The notes: generated from the sequence alone by a model not told the origin. A stretch of DNA of 64,000 nucleotides from Alloalcanivorax profundimaris (GCF_015265435.1 NZ_JABJWH010000036.1:372001-436000); one strand, 5' to 3'; counted from the stretch's first letter, positions 15,714 to 26,316 are shown. Translations and numbers: made by a program.

Positions 15714-16739
15714 TCAGGCGGCGGGGCCGGCCGCCACCTGCCGGCGCACCCGGTCCACCAGCTGCCGGGCCAGTTGTTCCGGCGTGCCGTTGAAGGCCAC
15801 GCAGCCGGTTTCGCGCACCGCGTCCGGCTGGCTGCTCACCGCGCAGCTGTCGGCGGTTTGCGCCCACACCTGGGTGCCGCCGGCGGCCAGCCGGGGCGCG
15901 GCGATGGCGCCGTCGTTGCCCATCCCGGAGAACAGGATGGCGCCATCGCAGTGGCCGAAGCCGTCGGCCACATTATGCAGCACCTGGTCGATGCACGGGG
16001 CATAGGGGCCTTCCCAGCCCTGGCCACTGCGGCGCACGGTGCCGTCGGCGGTGAACTCGATGCTCTGATCCACCGGCGCCACCAGCAGGTGGCCGTGGGC
16101 CAGCCGGCTGCCGTCGCCGGCCACCCGGCAGCTCACCTGGCTGTCGCGGCACAGCACCTGGCAGAGTGTATCGAGAAAGCCGCCGTCGATGTGTTGCGCG
16201 AGTATGAACGCCACCGGCAGATGGGGCGGCAGGCAGTCGAGAAACTGTTTCACCGCCGCCGGGCCGCCCAGGCTGGCCCCCAATACCCAGACCCGCGCGG
16301 CGTCGGTCCGTTCCCCGTCGGGCAGCGCCTGGAACTCCCGGGGCTCGGGAATCGGCGCCGGCGCCGGTGCCCGGGGCAGGGTTTCCAGGCGCTCCTCCAC
16401 GGCCGGGGCGCCGATGTAATCCACCAGTTTGGTGACCAGGCGGCGCTCCCAGCGCGGGTAATGCTCGGCGGTGCGCGCCGGGGCCTGGCCGTCGCAGAAC
16501 AGCAGCGGCGCGGCGGCGCGCTCCAGCAGGTGGTCCAGGAACGGCTGCCAGCGGTCCTCCCGGGACAGGTCCACCACCCACAGGTCCAGGGCGTCCTCGG
16601 CCAGCCAGCGGGCTTCCAGATGCTCCGGGTCGGTGTTCACCACCACCCGGTAACCCTGGCCCTTGATGGCGCCGGCCAGCAGGTGACCCTGCAGGGTATC
16701 GTCGGCGATCACGCCCACCCTGCCGGACGCGGCCGCCAT
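15714..16739 (-). CDS. chpB: CheB-type methylesterase of the Pil-Chp system (ChpB)
   Basis: This 341-residue protein removes methyl groups from the receptor PilJ. The C-terminal methylesterase has the catalytic triad Ser156 (GASLGGPAA), His183 (AQHIDGG) and Asp276 (GMGNDGA). The N-terminal 100 residues look like a degenerate receiver (IADD near residue 11, WVVDLS near 55) without a clear conserved lysine, as is usual for ChpB. The start overlaps the chpA stop in TGATG. Confidence 0.92.
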   Translation of the reverse strand: MAAASGRVGVIADDTLQGHLLAGAIKGQGYRVVVNTDPEHLEARWLAEDALDLWVVDLSREDRWQPFLDHLLERAAAPLLFCDGQAPARTAEHYPRWERRLVTKLVDYIGAPAVEERLETLPRAPAPAPIPEPREFQALPDGERTDAARVWVLGASLGGPAAVKQFLDCLPPHLPVAFILAQHIDGGFLDTLCQVLCRDSQVSCRVAGDGSRLAHGHLLVAPVDQSIEFTADGTVRRSGQGWEGPYAPCIDQVLHNVADGFGHCDGAILFSGMGNDGAIAAPRLAAGGTQVWAQTADSCAVSSQPDAVRETGCVAFNGTPEQLARQLVDRVRRQVAAGPAA

Positions 16740-19700
16740 CAGGCGCGGATCTCCCCGGTCTCGCCGAGCAGCTCACGGAGGGTGGAGAGCAGCTCGTTTT
16801 CCTGGAACGGTTTGCCCATGTAGGCGTTCACGCCGATGTCGAAGGCGCGCTCGCGGTGCTTCTCGCCGGTGCGCGAGGTGATCATGATGATCGGCACCGC
16901 GCGCAGGCGGTCGTCGTGGCGCATGTGGGTGGCCACCTCGAAGCCGTCCATGCGCGGCATTTCGATGTCCAGCAGCATGGCGTCCGGGGTTTTCTCTTCC
17001 AGGGTGGCGATGGCGTCGATGCCGTCCTTCGCGGTGACCACCTCGAAGCCGCTGCGCTCCAGCAGGCGGCCGGTGACCTTGCGCACCGTCACCGAGTCGT
17101 CCACCACCATGATCAGTGGTGCCGCGCGGCTTTCGTCCTCGTCTTCCAGGACCGGCACCTCCGCCGCCGGCTCCGGCGCCCGCTCCGGCAGCGCTTTCTG
17201 CTGGGCCTGGGCGGCGCGGATCAGCGAGTGGATGTCGAGAATGATCACCACGGCGCCGTCGCCGAGAATGGTGGCGCCACTGATGCCGGCCACGCTGGCC
17301 AGCTGCGGGCCCACGGATTTCACCACCACTTCCCGGGAACCGATCAGGGTGTCCACCACCAGGGCCACGCTGTGGTCGGCGCTGCGGATCAGCAGCACCG
17401 GCAGGGGCTGGGTCTGGTTTTCCAGGTTGGGGGCGCGGGTGTCGTGAACGAAGCGGCCCAGGTAGCTCAGATCGTAGGCCTGGCCGGCGTAGTGGTAGGC
17501 CGGTGCCTCGCCGTCGCCGGCGTGTTCCAGATAATCGCTCAGCTCGTAGGGGCTGGCGCGCACGATGCCCTCGATCTGGCTGAGCGGGATGGCGTAGGCG
17601 TCCTCGCCGACGCGCACCATCAAGGCCCGGTTCATGGCCAGGGTGAACGGCAGACGCACCAGGAAGCGGGTGCCCTTGCCGGGCTGGGAGTCGATGATCA
17701 CCGAACCGCCCAGCTGCTTGATCTCGCTGGCCACCACGTCCATGCCCACGCCCCGGCCGGACACCTGGGTGACCTGGCTGGCGGTGGAGAAACCGGCGTG
17801 GAAGATGAACTGCTGGATTTCGTGGTCGGGGAGCTGGGCGTCCTCGGTCATCAGGCCGCGCTCGATGGCCTTGCGGCGCACCGCCTCGGTGTCGATGCCG
17901 CGACCGTCGTCGGCCAGGGTGAGCACCACCTCGCCGCCCTCCCGGGCCAGTTCCAGGCTGATGTGGCCGCCCTCTTCCTTGCCCGCTTCGCGGCGCCGTT
18001 CCGGCAGCTCGATGCCGTGGTCCACGGCGTTGCGCAGCATGTGCTCCAGGGGCGCCACCACCCGCTCCATCAGGGTGCGGTCCAGCTCGCCTTCCGGGTT
18101 GAGCACGTCGAAGGTGACGCGCTTGCCCAGCTCGCCGGAAATCTGCCGCACGATGCGGCGCAGGCGCGGCACCAGCCGGGAGAACGGCACCATGCGGGTG
18201 CGCATCAGTTTTTCCTGCAGGTCGGTGTTGACCCGCTGTTGCTGCAGCAGCAGCGTTTCCGTGTCCCGGGTGCGGTCGAGCAGGGTGTTCTTCAGGTCCA
18301 GCAGGTCCGAGGCGGATTCCGACAGCTGCTTGGTGATCTGATGCAGCTCGGAGTACTGGTCCATTTCCAGGGGGTCGAACTTGTCGTCGAATTCGCCCCG
18401 GTCCACGCCTTTCTGATAGTTGGACAGAATCTGCGCTTCGGTTTCCACGTCCAGGCGGCGCAGCTGCTCATAGAGCCGGGTCACGGTGGCGCCCATTTCC
18501 GCCACGTTGAAGCCGAACTCACTGATGCTCTGTTCCACCCGGCTGCGGTTGATGGACGTTTCGCCGGCCAGGTTCACCAGGGCTTCGAGCACGTCGGCGC
18601 CCACCCGCACCATTTCCTGGGGCTGGGCCTGGGGGCGGCGCTCCTCGCGGCGCGGCTGGCCACCGGCCGGGTGCTCCGCTTCCACGGTGGCCGGCGGGCC
18701 CGCCGGCGCCGGACGCCGGGCGATGGCGTCGCGCAGGGCGGCCAGGCGCTGGTTGATGGCGTCGAAGTGGGCCAGCATGGCCTCGAAATCGCTTTCCTCC
18801 GGATCCCGGCGCTGGCTTTCCAGGCGCGTGATCAGGCTTTCCAGGCGGTGGCTTTCCTCGCCCAGGTCATTGAGACCGGCCAGGCGCGCGCCGCCCTTGA
18901 GAGTGTGCAGGGCGCGTTTGAGGTCGTCGCTGAAGTCGCGGCTTTCCGGATGGTCGCGCCAGGCGGTGAGGCAGCCGTCGATGATCTCCGCCAGCTCCTC
19001 GGATTCCTCCAGGAAGACGTCCAGAATCTCGGCGTCCACCTCGTCCGGCAGGGCGTCCTCGGCCGGCTCCGTCGCCGGCGCGGGGACGGGCTCCGGCGCC
19101 GCCGGTTCGGCGGTCTCCGGGGCGGGGGCCGCCGCCGGTGGCAGCTGGAAGCCGTCCGGGTCGTTCAGATAGTCGTGTACCGCCTGGATCAGGTGATCCG
19201 CCGGGGTCAGCGGCCGCTCGGCGGTGACTGCCTCCACCATCTCCGCCAGCCGGTCGTGGCAGCGGTGCAGCAGATCGAACAGCGCCGGCCGCGTCGCCAC
19301 CCGCTCCAGGCCCAGGGCTTCGTAGAGGGTTTCCAGCTCATGGCCCAGGTCCCCCAGCTCGGTGACCTCGGCCATGCGGGCGCCGCCCTTGAGGGTGTGC
19401 AGGTCACGCTGCAGGGCCTGCAGTTCCAGGGTGTTGCCCGGTTCCGCGATCCAGGTTTCCAGGCTCTGGCCGGCGGATTCCAGGATGTCGTTGGCTTCTT
19501 CCAGGAAGATCGCCACCAACTCCGGGTCGCGCTCCGGGGCCGGTTCCGCCGCGAAGTCCGCTTCCGGGACCGCCGCCGGCGATTCCGGGGCCGCCGGCGC
19601 GGCCGGGTTCCGGGCGGCCCGGGACAGGGCCTCGACCACGTCCGGCGCCGGTGCCGGGGCGCGGCCCTGGCGCAGGGCGTCGATCATGTCCGCGAGCCGG

Positions 19701-22700
19701 TCGTGGCCTCGGTGCAGTACGTCGAACAGGGACGGCGCCGGAGCCGGCCGGTCCGGTCCGCCGGCCACTTCGTAGAGGTTTTCCAGCTCGTGGGCGAGAT
19801 CGGCCACCGGGGTGACGGCGGCCATGCGGGCGCCGCCCTTGAGGGTGTGCAGATCCCGCTGCAGGGCCAGGCGGCTGTCCGCCTCGCCCTGTTCCCAGGC
19901 GGCCAGATGCTCGCTGGCGGCCAGCAGCAGGTCCTCGGCCTCTTCCAGGAACAGGGCGGTGAGCTCCGGGTCCAGGTCGGCGCGGGGGCCGTCGGACGGC
20001 GGGGCCGGGGCGTCGCCGTCGCCTTCGCCGTTCGCCGGCCAGGTGTCCGCCGCCGCCGGGCCGCCACCGGGCCCGCCCGGGCCGGGGGTTTCCGCCAGGT
20101 CGCGGAGGGCGTCCACCAGGCCCAGTTCGGCGCGCACGGTCTGGCCGGCGGCCAGGCAGTCCATCATGTTCATCAGCGCTTCGTGGCCTTCCCGGGCCAG
20201 CTCCAGGAGCCGGTCGCTGAAGCCCAGGCGGCCCTGGTTGACCGCGGAATAGACCGTGGCCAGGGCCCGCGCCAGACCGTGGATTTCGTCCAGGCCGGCG
20301 GTGCTGGCGCTGTTGGCGAGCAATTCCAGTTCGTCGCGCAGGCGGGCCAGCTCGGCGGTGTGGCCCGGGTCCGCGGCCCACTGCTCGAGCAGGTTGTCGG
20401 TGTCGATGATCAGGTCCATGCCCTCGGACAGGAACACGGACAGAATATGCGGATCGGTGCCCTCGCTGTCCTCGTTGAGGGCCTCGCGGGCGGCCAGCAG
20501 GCGCGCGATCAGCGGCGGCGCGTCGGGCAGGGTCACCGGGCCGTCGCCCAGGTCGGTCAGGCCGCGCCGCAGTTGCTCGTGGGCTTCGCGGATCAGGGTG
20601 ACCAGTTCATCGTCGGCGCGCCGGCCGCCGTTGATCAGCTCCTTGACCAGTTTCTCCGCCGGTTCCGCCAGCTCCGCCACGGCGTTGATCTCGGCCATGC
20701 GGGCGCTGCCCTTGAGGGTGTGCAGGGCGCGGTGCACCTGGTCGTCCACCGGATGTTGGGAGAGGTGCGGATCCAGGGAATCCAGCCACTGGCTCACCAG
20801 GGCCAGATTGCGCTCCGCCTCGCTGCGGAAGATGTCCAGCAGCACCGGGTCGGCGTCTTCCGCCGCCGGTCCGTCGCCGGCACGGGCCGGCTGTTCCGGC
20901 GGCAGCTCGAATTCCAGGCCGTCCAGGTCGGCGAGCGGGTCCGGATCGGCCGGTGACGGCGCCGGCTCGAAGGCGCTCAGGGTGATTTCCTCGCCGTCGT
21001 CGTCCTCGTCGGTGGGCGCGTCGGGCTCGGCGATGGTTTCCGGCGCCGCCGGTTCGTTGTCGGCCGGGTCCCCGTCCACCCGGGGCACCCGGTCCAGCTT
21101 GCCGCCGTCGGCCAGGGTGAAGGCGGCCTCTTCCAGGGGCGCCACGTCGAACGGCGGCGGCTGGCGTTTGGCGAAGGCCTCCACCAGGGCCGGGATCAGG
21201 CCGTGCACGGTGCGCACCAGCTCGATCAGGGTGGCGTCCGGTTCGATGCTGCGATCGATCACCCGGTTCATCATGTTCTCGATGGACCAGGCCAGTTCGC
21301 CCACCGTGGTGGCGCCCACCATGCGGCCGGAGCCCTTGAGGGTGTGGAAGGCGCGGCGGAATTCCACCAGCGCGGTTTCGTCGCTGGTATTGGCGGCCCA
21401 GCGCGGGAAGTACTGGTCCAGGGCCTCGAGCACCTCGCCGGCTTCTTCCACGAAGATCTCGATGATCTCGTCGTCGATCAGGTCGTCGTCGTCCTCGGCG
21501 TCCGCTTCCGGTTCGACGGTCGGTTCGTCGGCGGAGTGATCCAGGGTGGCGTCGATGGCCTCTTCGGTCTCTTTGCCGGTGGCGTCCCCGGCGTCGTCGT
21601 CCGGCGTCTCGGTGACTTCCGGCTCTTCGGCGGCCTCCGGTTGCTCATCGGCCTCTGGCCCTTCATCGGCTTCTGGCTCTTCATCGACCTCTGGCAGGGG
21701 ATAGCCCAGATCGCCGACGCTGGCCCGGGCCAGGTCGAGAATGTCGTCCCGGGTTTCCGGGTCGTCGCTGAGCCGCTCCAGGTAATATTCCACCGAGGTG
21801 ATGGCGTCGGCCAGGGTGTCCATGCTGCGCCAGTCCGGGTTCGCCTCGCCGGGCATCAGGCGTTCTTCCACGAAGCGCACGCACTGGCGCAGGATGTCCG
21901 CCGGGCGGGTCAGCTGCACCACTTCCAGACCGCCGCGCACGGCGTTGAGCCGTTCCGGCACCGGCCGCAGGTGGGCCCGGTCCCATTGCGAGGCGATGAA
22001 CTCGACGATGCCGTCCTTCGCTTCCTCCAGGCCGGCGCGGCATTCGCGCAGCACCGCGTCCATGGCCTGGCCCACATGGCTGGGCAGGGCGTCGCCGGTG
22101 AGCGGCGCCGGGCGGCGGTTGTCGCCGCCGATGCCGGCCAGGGTGGCTTCCACGTAGAGCAGCGCGCCGGCCACGTCCATCAGGGTGTCGCGCTGGGCCG
22201 GGCGGCGCCGGCCGACGATGTCCTCCATCACCTTGAGCTGTTCTTCCACCAGGGCCCGGGGCTGGCCCAGGCCGAGCATGGCCACGGTGTCGGAAACCTG
22301 CTTGAGACGCACGGTTTGCGGCTCCAGGCTGGCCGGGTCGGAATCGCCCTCGTGGACGAAGCGCTCCAGGGCGTCCTTTACCTGGGTGATCTCCTCGGAC
22401 AGGGCGCTTACCACGGAGCTCATGGCCACCGCGTCCGGGCCGGTCATGCGCTCGCGCTCGGCATTGACCAGATCGTCCGAGGGCAGTGCCTCGTCCAGGC
22501 GGAAGCCGGCGCGCACCTCGCGGATGCGCGGGCTGTCGTGCTCCGCCTTGGCGATGTAATAAAGCAGGTTCTTGAGCAGCTCCGGCGGCGCCGGCCGTTC
22601 CAGGCTGTCGGCGCCGTCGGCGGCCAGTTCGCGCAGGGCGCGGTCCACCTGGCCGAGGATCTGTTTCACCGAGGAGCCGAGGCTGATCACCTCTTCCTGC

Positions 22701-23368
22701 AGCCCTTCGGCGAGGGCGTCGGCGATGCGCCACAGCGGCGCCCGGGCGGCCTCGCCGGTGACCTGCTCCAGCTTGGCGAACACCTTGCGCATGTAGCCCA
22801 GGTTGCGCTCGGTGTCGTCGTTGCGCATCAGGCCCACCAGGGCGAGCTGGAACATCTGGCGGATCTTGCGCGCCAGCTGGCCGAAGCGCGGATCGTCGCG
22901 CACCGCGTCCGGCACCCGGCCCTGGCCTTCGGCCTCGCGCATGTCCGGTTTGAACAGGGCGGTTTCGGAAAGCAGCGCCTCGCCACGGGCGGCGCGCAGG
23001 TCGTTGAGCAGGGGCAGCAGCACCACCGGCAGGTCGCGCCGGTTGCTGGCCACCCGGTCCAGGTAGGGCGGCAGCTGCAGGATGGCGCGCATCAGGGTTT
23101 CCTGACCGTCGCTCACGTTGCCCACGCGCCGGTCCACCAGGGCGCGGGCCAGTTTTTCCATTTCCTCGGCGAGCAGGGCGGCGCCGTAGAACTCCACCAT
23201 CTGCAGGGTGCCGTACACCTGGTGCAGATGGGTTTGGCAAAAGCGCATGCGCGTGGAGTCGTTGGGATTCTCCACGAAAGCTTCCAGGGCCTGCTGGGCC
23301 TGGTTCAGGGTTTCCTGGATCTCCCCTCGAACCCAGTCCAGTGCCAGATAGTCGTGACGGTCGCTCAT
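16739..23368 (-). CDS. chpA: ChpA, giant hybrid CheA-type histidine kinase of the type IV pilus chemosensory system
   Basis: This 2209-residue cytoplasmic kinase relays surface and chemical signals to PilG and PilH. The first part is a FimL-like region with a degenerate Hpt (HLHQVYGTL, near 45). Five canonical Hpt domains carry HTLKG motifs near residues 676, 883, 1174, 1324 and 1488. A further degenerate unit near 1017 has ELLAN where HTLKG is expected. An acidic linker spans about 550-635. The CheA core follows: P3 dimerisation from about 1600, the ATPase N box HMLRNAVDHG near 1781, DDGRGID near 1821 and GRGVGMDVV near 1874. A CheW-like domain covers about 1930-2070 and a receiver has its phospho-Asp near 2132 (LLDIEMPRMDG). 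The Pseudomonas aeruginosa protein is longer (about 2480 residues) with more transfer domains. Confidence 0.96.
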   Translation of the reverse strand: MSDRHDYLALDWVRGEIQETLNQAQQALEAFVENPNDSTRMRFCQTHLHQVYGTLQMVEFYGAALLAEEMEKLARALVDRRVGNVSDGQETLMRAILQLPPYLDRVASNRRDLPVVLLPLLNDLRAARGEALLSETALFKPDMREAEGQGRVPDAVRDDPRFGQLARKIRQMFQLALVGLMRNDDTERNLGYMRKVFAKLEQVTGEAARAPLWRIADALAEGLQEEVISLGSSVKQILGQVDRALRELAADGADSLERPAPPELLKNLLYYIAKAEHDSPRIREVRAGFRLDEALPSDDLVNAERERMTGPDAVAMSSVVSALSEEITQVKDALERFVHEGDSDPASLEPQTVRLKQVSDTVAMLGLGQPRALVEEQLKVMEDIVGRRRPAQRDTLMDVAGALLYVEATLAGIGGDNRRPAPLTGDALPSHVGQAMDAVLRECRAGLEEAKDGIVEFIASQWDRAHLRPVPERLNAVRGGLEVVQLTRPADILRQCVRFVEERLMPGEANPDWRSMDTLADAITSVEYYLERLSDDPETRDDILDLARASVGDLGYPLPEVDEEPEADEGPEADEQPEAAEEPEVTETPDDDAGDATGKETEEAIDATLDHSADEPTVEPEADAEDDDDLIDDEIIEIFVEEAGEVLEALDQYFPRWAANTSDETALVEFRRAFHTLKGSGRMVGATTVGELAWSIENMMNRVIDRSIEPDATLIELVRTVHGLIPALVEAFAKRQPPPFDVAPLEEAAFTLADGGKLDRVPRVDGDPADNEPAAPETIAEPDAPTDEDDDGEEITLSAFEPAPSPADPDPLADLDGLEFELPPEQPARAGDGPAAEDADPVLLDIFRSEAERNLALVSQWLDSLDPHLSQHPVDDQVHRALHTLKGSARMAEINAVAELAEPAEKLVKELINGGRRADDELVTLIREAHEQLRRGLTDLGDGPVTLPDAPPLIARLLAAREALNEDSEGTDPHILSVFLSEGMDLIIDTDNLLEQWAADPGHTAELARLRDELELLANSASTAGLDEIHGLARALATVYSAVNQGRLGFSDRLLELAREGHEALMNMMDCLAAGQTVRAELGLVDALRDLAETPGPGGPGGGPAAADTWPANGEGDGDAPAPPSDGPRADLDPELTALFLEEAEDLLLAASEHLAAWEQGEADSRLALQRDLHTLKGGARMAAVTPVADLAHELENLYEVAGGPDRPAPAPSLFDVLHRGHDRLADMIDALRQGRAPAPAPDVVEALSRAARNPAAPAAPESPAAVPEADFAAEPAPERDPELVAIFLEEANDILESAGQSLETWIAEPGNTLELQALQRDLHTLKGGARMAEVTELGDLGHELETLYEALGLERVATRPALFDLLHRCHDRLAEMVEAVTAERPLTPADHLIQAVHDYLNDPDGFQLPPAAAPAPETAEPAAPEPVPAPATEPAEDALPDEVDAEILDVFLEESEELAEIIDGCLTAWRDHPESRDFSDDLKRALHTLKGGARLAGLNDLGEESHRLESLITRLESQRRDPEESDFEAMLAHFDAINQRLAALRDAIARRPAPAGPPATVEAEHPAGGQPRREERRPQAQPQEMVRVGADVLEALVNLAGETSINRSRVEQSISEFGFNVAEMGATVTRLYEQLRRLDVETEAQILSNYQKGVDRGEFDDKFDPLEMDQYSELHQITKQLSESASDLLDLKNTLLDRTRDTETLLLQQQRVNTDLQEKLMRTRMVPFSRLVPRLRRIVRQISGELGKRVTFDVLNPEGELDRTLMERVVAPLEHMLRNAVDHGIELPERRREAGKEEGGHISLELAREGGEVVLTLADDGRGIDTEAVRRKAIERGLMTEDAQLPDHEIQQFIFHAGFSTASQVTQVSGRGVGMDVVASEIKQLGGSVIIDSQPGKGTRFLVRLPFTLAMNRALMVRVGEDAYAIPLSQIEGIVRASPYELSDYLEHAGDGEAPAYHYAGQAYDLSYLGRFVHDTRAPNLENQTQPLPVLLIRSADHSVALVVDTLIGSREVVVKSVGPQLASVAGISGATILGDGAVVIILDIHSLIRAAQAQQKALPERAPEPAAEVPVLEDEDESRAAPLIMVVDDSVTVRKVTGRLLERSGFEVVTAKDGIDAIATLEEKTPDAMLLDIEMPRMDGFEVATHMRHDDRLRAVPIIMITSRTGEKHRERAFDIGVNAYMGKPFQENELLSTLRELLGETGEIRA
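21621..21692 (-). repeat. Four 18-bp tandem units coding an acidic linker in chpA
   Basis: Four imperfect 18-bp units (21621-21638, 21639-21656, 21657-21674, 21675-21692) encode six-residue repeats of the form EADEGP, EADEQP, EAAEEP. They lie in the flexible linker between the N-terminal region and the first canonical Hpt domain. Such units can expand or contract by slippage without breaking the frame. Confidence 0.8.
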
Positions 23369-23384
23369 GACGTCTCCCGCGTTA

Positions 23385-24260
23385 TTATTGCCGGCGCCGG
23401 AAGGCCAGGGTATCCGCGAACTGCACCCTTTCCAGGCGCGGATCCTGCCAATCGGTGATTTCGCCGGGTCCGAGCACCAGCAATCCCCCAGGTGCCAGCC
23501 GGCCCGCGAGCCGGGTCACGATCTGACGTTTCCGCCAGCGGCGGAAGTAGATCAGCATGTTCTGACAGAAGATCAGGTCCATGTTGTCCATGGGCGCCTG
23601 ATCCAGATTCAACACGTTCAGATAGGCGAAGCACACCCGCTCGCGGAGAGTGTCGCCGGCCTGCAGGGTGTTGGCGTCCACTTCGGTGAAGTAGGTCTGG
23701 CGCAGGCGCGGATCGATCTGCTCCACGCGCCGCCGGCCGAACACGCCACGCCGGGCCTTGGCCAGGGTGGGCAGGCTGATGTCGGTGCCGGTGATGCCGT
23801 AGAACAGTTCCTTGTCGGCATCGGCGAAGCGTTCCTGGATCAGCATCGCCAGGGAGTAGGCTTCCTCGCCGGTGGAGCACCCCACGCTCCAGGCATTGAG
23901 GGTGGCGCCGGCCGCCCGTTCCGCGGCGAAGCGGTTGACGAAATCCTCCACCAGGGCGAACGAGCCGGGGTGACGGAAGAAGCTGGTCTCCTGCACCGTG
24001 AGCCGGTCCACCAGCACCGACCATTCCATGGCGCGGGCTTCGGTGGCGCCGGTCACCAACTGCTCGTAGTAGGTGTCGTAGCCGTCGATGCCCAGCTCGC
24101 GCATGCGAATGTTGAGGCTGGTCTCCAGGAACGGCTTGCGTTCCGGCGCCAGGGTCATGCCGGTACGCTCCTCCAGCAACGCCTGCCACAGCTGGAACTG
24201 CTCGGCGTCCATGGCGGGGGCGTTCTTGATCGACCAGCGATCTGTCACTGCGTAACCCAT
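23385..24260 (-). CDS. pilK: CheR-type receptor methyltransferase PilK
   Basis: This 291-residue S-adenosylmethionine-dependent methyltransferase modifies glutamates of PilJ. An N-terminal CheR helical domain (about 15-80) is followed by the methyltransferase fold with SVGCSTGEEAYSLAM as the cofactor-binding motif and DLIFCQNMLIYF in the catalytic region. The ATG ending at 24260 has GGAG 7 bp upstream and gives the normal family N-terminus. It lies 31 bp after pilJ and 16 bp before chpA. Confidence 0.94.
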   Translation of the reverse strand: MGYAVTDRWSIKNAPAMDAEQFQLWQALLEERTGMTLAPERKPFLETSLNIRMRELGIDGYDTYYEQLVTGATEARAMEWSVLVDRLTVQETSFFRHPGSFALVEDFVNRFAAERAAGATLNAWSVGCSTGEEAYSLAMLIQERFADADKELFYGITGTDISLPTLAKARRGVFGRRRVEQIDPRLRQTYFTEVDANTLQAGDTLRERVCFAYLNVLNLDQAPMDNMDLIFCQNMLIYFRRWRKRQIVTRLAGRLAPGGLLVLGPGEITDWQDPRLERVQFADTLAFRRRQ

Positions 24261-24291
24261 GGTTCCGTCTCCGGAACCGGCCCGGGCCGGT

Positions 24292-26316
24292 TCAGGAATG
24301 TTCCGGCAGGCGGAAGCCGGCCACCGAGTTCCGCATCTCCTGGGCCATTTCCGCCAGGTCGCCAATGGAGCGGGCGGTGGCGGTGGTACCGGCGGAGGTC
24401 TGCGAGGTAATTTCCTGGATCACGTTCATGGTGTTGGAAATGTGACCCGCGGAGGCCGCCTGCTGGCGCGCCGCGTTGGAAATGTTCTGGATCAGGTCGG
24501 CCAGGTTCTTGGATACGTTCTCGATCTCTTCCAGGGCGACACCGGCGTCCTGGGCCAGGCGCGCGCCCTTCACCACCTCGGCGGTGGTGGCTTCCATGGA
24601 GATCACCGCCTCGTTGGTGTCGGTCTGAATGGTTTTTACCAGGGTTTCGATCTGCTTGGTGGCGGCGGCGGAGCGTTCCGCCAGGCGCTGCACCTCATCC
24701 GCCACCACCGCGAAGCCGCGGCCCGCTTCCCCGGCCATGGACGCCTGGATGGCGGCGTTCAAGGCGAGGATGTTGGTCTGGTCGGCGATGTCGTTGATCA
24801 GGCTCACGATGTCGCCAATCTCCTGGGAGGATTCACCCAGGCGCTTGATCCGCTTGGAGGTTTCCTGGATCTGCTCGCGGATGGTGTCCATGCCGTGGAT
24901 GGTGGCCTGCACCACTTCCGCGCCCTTGTTGGCGATCGCCACCGCTTTTTCCGCCACCGCGGCGGACTCGGCGGCGTTGGCGGATACCTGGTCAATGGAC
25001 ACCGCCATTTCGTTCACCGCCGCCGAGGCGCCGGCGATTTCCTGGGCCTGGTGCTCGGAGGCTTCCGCCAGATGCATCGCCGTGGACTGGGTTTCCTGGG
25101 CGGCCGAGGCCACCTGCACGGCGGAGTTGTTGATGGTCTGCACCAGGCTGCGCAACTGGTCGATGGAGTAGTTGATGGAGTCGGCGATGGCGCCGGTGAA
25201 GTCCTCGGTCACCGTCGCTTCCACGGTCAGGTCGCCGTCCGCCAGGTCGCCCAGTTCGTCGAGCAGACGCAGAATCGCCGCCTGGTTCCGCTGGTTCTCG
25301 CTCTCCAGTTCGTTACGGCGGCGGGCCGCCTCGCGGTTACGCTGCAGCATGATCAGGAAGAACATCAGCACGGCGATACCGGCGCACACCGCGCCCAGCC
25401 ACAGGGACGGGAACAGGCCGGTGGTGCTGCGCTCGAACTGATCGTTCAGGTTGGTGGATTCCTGAAGCAGATCCTGGGAGGTGCGGAAGATGGTGTCCGC
25501 GGCGCTGGAGACCTGGAACAGCTCCGGCGCGGTGTACAGGATGGCGTCCACGGACTGGGTAACGAATTCGTCGAACAGCCGCGAAATGCGGCCCAGATAG
25601 TTGAGGGCCTCGGGGTTGGTGATGCGCTCGATGCCCATGGCCGCGTCGCCTTCCAGCATGCCGTTGAGCACGCGGCCGAATTCGGTGGCGTCGCGGCCGA
25701 AGTTGTCCGCCGCGATCACCGCGTTGTCATCGCCTTCCAGCACCCGGGAGATGGAGCGCAGAATCCGTTCGGTGAGCCAGATCTGGCGCTGGGCGAAGGC
25801 CACCTGGTCCGGGGCGGCGTCGTTTTCCACCAGGATGTCCACCACCGCTTCGTACTCGGACTGCAGCTGCGGAATGGCCTGGGCCAGGGTGTCGGCCACT
25901 TCATGCAGATCGAGGACCGCGTTGCGGCCGTTGATGATGGTGGCGGTGTTGTCGCTGGCCTGGTCCCACAGGGACTGCAGGCGCTGTTTAACCTGCTCGT
26001 CCGCCATCGGCTCCTGGCGGAGCTGGTTCCAGGCCGCCTGGAAGTCACCCCGGGAGTCCTGCAGCAGCGCGAAGGCGTCCGCGTTGCCGGAGGAGGCTTC
26101 CAGCGCGTTCTTGGCGATCTGCTGGGACACCACGCGTAGCTCCGAGGCGGCGGTGATGTTTTCCTGGGCCTGGTTGGCCCGGGTCGCCGACAGCAGGAAG
26201 TTGGCCAGCGCGAGGGCGATGAAAATGGCAAGCCCGACATACAGGGCGATATTGAGCGGATTGCCGCCCGCGCTCCCCCGCGCCTTGCTGAACAAGTTTC
26301 CCGGTTTGAACTTCAT
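24292..26316 (-). CDS. pilJ: Methyl-accepting chemoreceptor PilJ
   Basis: This 674-residue inner-membrane receptor is for the type IV pilus chemosensory pathway. Membrane segment 1 is about 22-43 and segment 2 about 305-327, enclosing a helical periplasmic domain of the PilJ type. A HAMP-like region leads into the cytoplasmic signalling hairpin, whose tip near residue 519 includes [18 protein letters not shown]. In Pseudomonas aeruginosa PilJ reports pilin tension and surface contact. There is no C-terminal pentapeptide, consistent with a neighbouring dedicated pilK/chpB pair. Confidence 0.95.
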   Translation of the reverse strand: MKFKPGNLFSKARGSAGGNPLNIALYVGLAIFIALALANFLLSATRANQAQENITAASELRVVSQQIAKNALEASSGNADAFALLQDSRGDFQAAWNQLRQEPMADEQVKQRLQSLWDQASDNTATIINGRNAVLDLHEVADTLAQAIPQLQSEYEAVVDILVENDAAPDQVAFAQRQIWLTERILRSISRVLEGDDNAVIAADNFGRDATEFGRVLNGMLEGDAAMGIERITNPEALNYLGRISRLFDEFVTQSVDAILYTAPELFQVSSAADTIFRTSQDLLQESTNLNDQFERSTTGLFPSLWLGAVCAGIAVLMFFLIMLQRNREAARRRNELESENQRNQAAILRLLDELGDLADGDLTVEATVTEDFTGAIADSINYSIDQLRSLVQTINNSAVQVASAAQETQSTAMHLAEASEHQAQEIAGASAAVNEMAVSIDQVSANAAESAAVAEKAVAIANKGAEVVQATIHGMDTIREQIQETSKRIKRLGESSQEIGDIVSLINDIADQTNILALNAAIQASMAGEAGRGFAVVADEVQRLAERSAAATKQIETLVKTIQTDTNEAVISMEATTAEVVKGARLAQDAGVALEEIENVSKNLADLIQNISNAARQQAASAGHISNTMNVIQEITSQTSAGTTATARSIGDLAEMAQEMRNSVAGFRLPEHS

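Noticed and set aside
16856-20956. 1366-codon open frame on the plus strand
   Set aside because: It lies wholly antisense to chpA, whose translated domains (Hpt, CheA core, receiver) are unambiguous. The frame has no domain and no ribosome-binding site.
21621-21692. CRISPR-like array
   Set aside because: The repeats are 18-bp, contiguous without spacers, and in frame within chpA. No cas genes are present.
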